In this document: positions 60,167 through 64,000 of the stretch, piece by piece
Layout of the letters: the number at the start of each line of letters is the position of its first letter
How positions within the stretch are numbered: the first letter of the stretch is position 1
NCBI RefSeq assembly: GCF_000346465.2
Contig: NC_034009.1
Location: 27,610,561 to 27,674,560 of the forward strand
Origin: Prunus persica
Taxonomy: Eukaryota; Streptophyta; Magnoliopsida; Rosales; Rosaceae
DNA length: 64,000 bases
Direction: 5' to 3'
The notes under the pieces: generated by a model
Seen by the model: only the letters and a program-made list of their open reading frames with translations
Told to the model about the DNA's origin: nothing
The model's database searches: none
Program-made: the position numbers and the translations under genes

Positions 60167-61366
60167 GACATCAGTTTATTAAAAACTCATATGCAGATGC
60201 AGATATAGTGAAAAAAAAATGGTTACAATTGACTATTGAGTAGCAAAATTTACTCTTCTCAAACTAAAGCCTGGGAGGTTGGCAGCTCTCTTGATAATTT
60301 TTATATTGTATAAACTAATACAGGTTGCTTGAAGAATTTTATAGAATGATAGAATTGAGCTTAATTTTGAAACCATTTCAAGTAAGATATTCCAACATTA
60401 ATAAATCATGTCAAAAATTAAACACTAACTTCTCACTAAATAAGACGGTAATGCATGTAACCTGTTTATTAAATAAGTTAAGTTAGGCCATATTGTTCTT
60501 AATTTGTTAATCCACAGATTATACCCCTAACAAAACAAAAAAACCTATTATACGAATTCTATAATTGTAACTACGGAATCTGATCCCTAAATAAATAGAA
60601 AAGGCAAAGTTTTCACAAAAGGAAAAACACAGCAAATGTAGAGATTAGTGCAGTTGGTAGCTTCTTGTGTATCTGCATAAGCGATTCACGATTCCTGGGC
60701 CAGGCCAGGCCCAACTTAACGATTTAGTAATCAACTCGGTTCCATGACAAGTGGTGAGTTGAAGACCCGACACTTGTCGGGTTCCTCCACATGGCAAAGG
60801 CAGGCTTCTTGCATGCAGCAGCAGAAGCCAAGGTAACTGTTTCGGAGAAGAGAAGCATCAAAGTTTCCACAGAACAGCAACCAATACCAGTTTCTGAATC
60901 CATTGGAAGAAGCACAACGTATTTGGTGGAGGTATCCAATATAAACCAATCCTTGAGAATTTTATGTTGTTTTGTTTTTGTCTTCGCTGCTAACTACAAT
61001 GAATTTGGAATATTTTGTTTATATATGCAAACTCATAGGATGCAGTGGAACTCTGCAATGGTTTCTTGATCAAAATTTTATTTATTTAGTTGTTTATTAA
61101 GATCTCTTATGTTAATCAGCATAATCTGAGGCCGAATTAACCATAAATGATCAAAATTTAGAAGCTGAAAAACCATTTGGGTGGAACCCTGAAATTTGTT
61201 TTCTTGAGCATATTGATCTCACCCCAGAAGGGCGAGCCATAAATCGTACAAATAAAATGAATTATGATTTCTGAAAGGGAATTCTATCGTTCTACGTACA
61301 TTGATTCTACGACTTCATATGAATGAAGCCATTGAATAGTTTCCAATTTCTGCCTCTAGCGCATAT
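60167..61366. other. Intergenic: CBS1 3' flank and CBS2 promoter
   Basis: 60181-60660 is AT-rich with nothing recognisable. 60690-60960 shares words in order with 57647-57880 (CACATGGCAAAG, GGCTTC.TGCATGCAG, CATTGGAAG, CAATCCT), the duplicated CBS promoter/leader. Reading frames starting at 60793 are leader sequence, not a conserved protein. Confidence 0.6.
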
Positions 61367-63498
61367 ATGGCACAACCACAAGCACAAGAAGAGATCGCGG
61401 AAAGATGTAAGATTTCAAGCTACGATGCCTACTTCGAGACCATCCAGTCCAGGAAAAAACTACCTCGTTCGCTGCAAGAGGTTTTAACATCTGCATTTGC
61501 AAAAATTCCTGTTTCATCTTTCCCGGGAGTACCTGAAGGCAAAGGTAACAATTCATCGCTGTCTCATTTATGTGGACAATATAGGAATTGAATGAGATAA
61601 CTAAAACAGTATTACATTATTATCTGCAGTAATTGAGATTGGAGCAGATGCATCTGTCAGTGATGCCGTTAAGATTCTTTCCGAACACAACATTTTGTCG
61701 GCTCCTGTGACAAACCCAGAAGCAGAAACAAGTTCAGATTGGAGGGAGAGGTACCTAGGACTCATAGATTACTCTGCCGTTATTCTTTGGGTGTTGGAGA
61801 GTGCAGAACTAGCTGCAGTTGCTCTGTCAGCGACTTCAGCAACAGCTGCTGGAGTTGGTGCAGGGGCATTGGGCGCTGTGGGGGCACTAGCACTGGGTGT
61901 GACTGGTCCTGCTGCAGTTGCAGGTTTAACAGCTGCTGCAGTTGGGGCTGCTGTAGCTGGTGGTGCAGCTGCAGACAAAGGAATGGGCAAAGATGCTCCC
62001 ACGGCTGCTGATGAATTGGGCAAAGACTTTTACAAAGTTATACTGCAAGATGAACCCTTCAAGTCAACCACAGTAAGCTTATCTTTACCATGAAGATTCT
62101 GTGTAGAGTATTGGTTGTCTTTTGAACACAGAGAGCTATATATGTCAATTATGAATCACTTGGTTCCACTTCTTCAAAAAATAAATTGACGAGCATATTG
62201 CTGCATCTATATTGCAGAGTACCCTGTTTGTGATTTGGAAGCAACTACATTAATAGGGACTGTTGCTCTTGTACTCATTTAAGTTATCTGACTGAATGAC
62301 CGTATGTGATATGTACTTGTGTGTTTCAGGTAAGGTCAATACTAAAATCCTTCCGCTGGGCACCTTTCATTCCAGTAGCAACAGATAGTTCTATGTTGAG
62401 CGTTATGCTACTACTTTCAAAATATAGGCTGAGGAACGTACCTGTAATAGAACCAGGCCAACCCAATATTAAGAACTACATTACTCAATCGGGACTTGTT
62501 CAGGGTCTTGAGAGATGCAAAGGAAGGGACTGGTTTGACTGCATTGCTGCGAAGCCTATCTCTGATTTCGGACTTCCTTTTATGTCATCTGATGAGGTAA
62601 GGTTGCCTGGTCACCGAAACATTCATCTCGCTGGCTAGGGAATTTGGAGTCTGAATATTATTGTTCCTTTGCTTTCTTCGCCAGGTTATTAGCATTGGGT
62701 GCAATGATCTAATACTGGAAGCTTTCAAGAAGATGAGAGATAACCAAATAGGTGGTCTTCCAGTAGTAGAGGGGCCCAAGAGAAAGATCGTTGGTAATGT
62801 CAGCATGAGAGATATCAGATACTTGTTGCTCAAACCCGATATCTTCTCCAATTTCAGGTATTCGAAGACAAACTTTGAACCATTTACCCCGCCCATCCTT
62901 TGCGGAAATTACATTGTGCGCTTGGTCCACACTATGGACTGTAGAGCGCTTTAATCCTCTCAACTTCACAGAACAAACATTCACCATTGGATGCTCTGCC
63001 ATTTACTTTGATAGTGAGAAAGGATCTAAAATACCTACGAAAGAAATTGAACTCATGTAGTTGTGAATTTGAACTAATCTGCTTACACTGATTTCTGTTA
63101 TAAATAAAAACCATGGCTTTGATTACTCAACAGAGGCAATCACCTGCTCCTTTTCTATATAGACATCTTGCAAGTCAGTCTTGATGGACTACTTAATCCG
63201 TGTGCCTCTTTCTTTCAGGAAGCTCACTGTTAGGGACTTCATGAGCACCATCACAACAACCCACGAAATTGGAAAAGTCATCCAACCAATTACATGCAAG
63301 CTGGAGTCGACTCTCGGTAATGTGATTCATAGTCTTGCTTCCAAGTCCGTTCATAGGATCCATGTGGTTGCTGGGGAGGAAGGGGAAGTTGTTGGTGTCA
63401 TTACACTCAGAGATGTGATCTCTTGCTTTATTTTTGAACCACCAAACCACTTTGATGACTACATGGGGTCTGCAGTGAAGGAGATGTTGAACCAGTGA
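61367..63498 (+). CDS. CBS-domain protein, SNF1-related kinase gamma-subunit-like (copy 2)
   Basis: Five exons (61367-61544, 61630-62072, 62330-62596, 62685-62857, 63219-63498) give 446 aa, collinear with copy 1 (MAQPQAQEEIAERCKISSYD at the start, VKEMLNQ at the end). Exons of 178, 267 and 173 nt have identical lengths in the two genes. Exon 2 here equals exons 2 plus 3 of copy 1, so an intron was lost here or gained there. The Ala/Gly-rich segment between CBS1 and CBS2 (about 118-176: ATAAGVGAGALGAVGALALG, TAAAVGAAVAGGAAA) is longer and more regular than in copy 1. Four CBS repeats with PVTNPEAE, FRWAPFIPVATDSSMLSVML, GGLPVVEGPKRKIVGNVS and VHRIHVVAGEEGEVVGVITL. Expected role: regulatory subunit or adenylate sensor for SnRK1-type kinase. 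Confidence 0.92.
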
Positions 63499-63606
63499 GC
63501 CTTCTGTTTGTGGAAAACTTATATGGAGATGCAGAGACAGTATCAAAATTTTCGTTCGGGACCACAAAACAGTTGACATTGAGTTGTAGTTGTTTGTTTC
63601 GTGTAT

Positions 63607-64000
63607 CTACTTTTGATGCATTCTTAATAAACTAAAGCCGGGGAGCTTTCTCAGTGTTTTATCATTCATCAATTCTCTAATCTTTTCTGCATCCTCCCAC
63701 CTGCCAAGTGCAGCATATATCTTTGACAGGATCACGAAAGGTGTTGGGTTCTCTGGTTCTAATTCTGAAAGTTTTATAGCCATTTCTTTCCCCAGTTGGG
63801 AATCTAAATGAGATTCACAAGCACCTAGCAAAGATGCAAGAACTGCTCCAGAAGGCTCTGATAATTCTTGTATCAACTCTCGGGCTTCATCCAACCTGCC
63901 AGTTCTACCCAAAAGATCAATCATGCATCCAAAATGAGCTGGATTTGGTTTTAGACCAAAATCTCTGTCCATCATCCTAAAAACTTGCCATCCTTTGTCC
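63607..64000 (-). CDS. Pentatricopeptide repeat protein, E-type C-terminus (gene continues past the right edge)
   Basis: Minus-strand frame from the window edge (reading DKGWQVFRMMDRDFGLKPNP) to the stop at 63607-63609. It holds HFGCMIDLLGRTGRLDEAREL, then the E-motif (VLASLLGACESHLDSQLGKE, LSELEPENPTPFVILSKIYA, GRWEDAEKIRELMNDKTLRK) and the end GFSLLRMHQK. This is the C-terminal end of a PLS-class E-subgroup PPR protein, without a DYW domain. Family role: site-specific RNA editing or processing in chloroplasts or mitochondria. The N-terminal PPR array and targeting peptide are outside the window. It is convergent with CBS copy 2; only 108 bp separate the stops. Confidence 0.93.
   Translation of the reverse strand, partial: DKGWQVFRMMDRDFGLKPNPAHFGCMIDLLGRTGRLDEARELIQELSEPSGAVLASLLGACESHLDSQLGKEMAIKLSELEPENPTPFVILSKIYAALGRWEDAEKIRELMNDKTLRKLPGFSLLRMHQK

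Noticed and set aside
60724..61069. Short genes at 60.7-61.1 kb on both strands
   Set aside because: The DNA is the duplicated CBS promoter/leader; frames are not conserved with the equivalent region at 57.7 kb.

Overview
This is AT-rich nuclear DNA of a flowering plant. All protein genes are split by GT-AG introns, and the families (WRKY, WRI-type AP2, Whirly, PPR, F-box/FBD, SNF1-gamma CBS proteins) are plant ones. The gene set and the repeat types look like a woody eudicot, possibly Rosaceae, but the species cannot be proven from the sequence alone. Exon boundaries given here were read by hand from splice signals and reading-frame continuity.

Layout: (1) 1-773, the 3' end of a pectate lyase gene. 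(2) 2179-4127, a WRINKLED-like double-AP2 transcription factor with a 9-nt micro-exon, followed by two small nested Helitrons (4579-5154). (3) 5840-9759, minus strand, a 13-exon DUF1664 gene. (4) 10546-13787, minus strand, a probably plastid-targeted DnaJ-type zinc finger / NUMOD3-like / CCHC-knuckle protein, head to head with WHIRLY1/3 (14075-16549) across only 287 bp. (5) 17299-18866, a possible solo LTR. (6) 19191-33863, a complete 14.7-kb CACTA (En/Spm) transposon with 3-bp target duplications. It carries an apparently intact six-exon TNPA-like/Ulp1-protease fusion gene, a TNPD transposase broken by one frameshift, a captured fragment of the proteasome gene RPN6, a three-unit tandem array with telomere-like motifs, a near-perfect 40-bp fold-back, and a very high density of ACGACGG/CCGTCGT-type motifs in all its non-coding DNA. 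(7) 37956-41005, a group IIb WRKY72-like gene. (8) 41121-48914, a hAT-like MITE, a degenerate but full-length Copia retrotransposon (42394-46798, TSD AGTGG) and a fold-back Mutator-like MITE. (9) 48915-57208, two tandem F-box/FBD genes on the minus strand. The first carries a one-base frameshift. The second is a pseudogene split by a 4.1-kb PIF/Harbinger transposon (52809-56941, TSD TTA). (10) 58055-63498, two tandem SNF1-kinase gamma-like CBS-domain genes with an unusual Ala/Gly-rich hydrophobic insert. (11) 63607-64000, minus strand, the C-terminal end of an E-type PPR gene.

The host genes are a normal mixed euchromatic set: transcription factors, plastid nucleic-acid proteins, a cell-wall enzyme and kinase regulators. 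There are no operons. The clearest functional pairing is the head-to-head plastid gene pair around 13.8-14.1 kb. The most unusual object is the CACTA element. Its putative transposase-binding motif fills not only the subterminal regions but also the introns and the spacer between its own genes, and is nearly absent from its exons.
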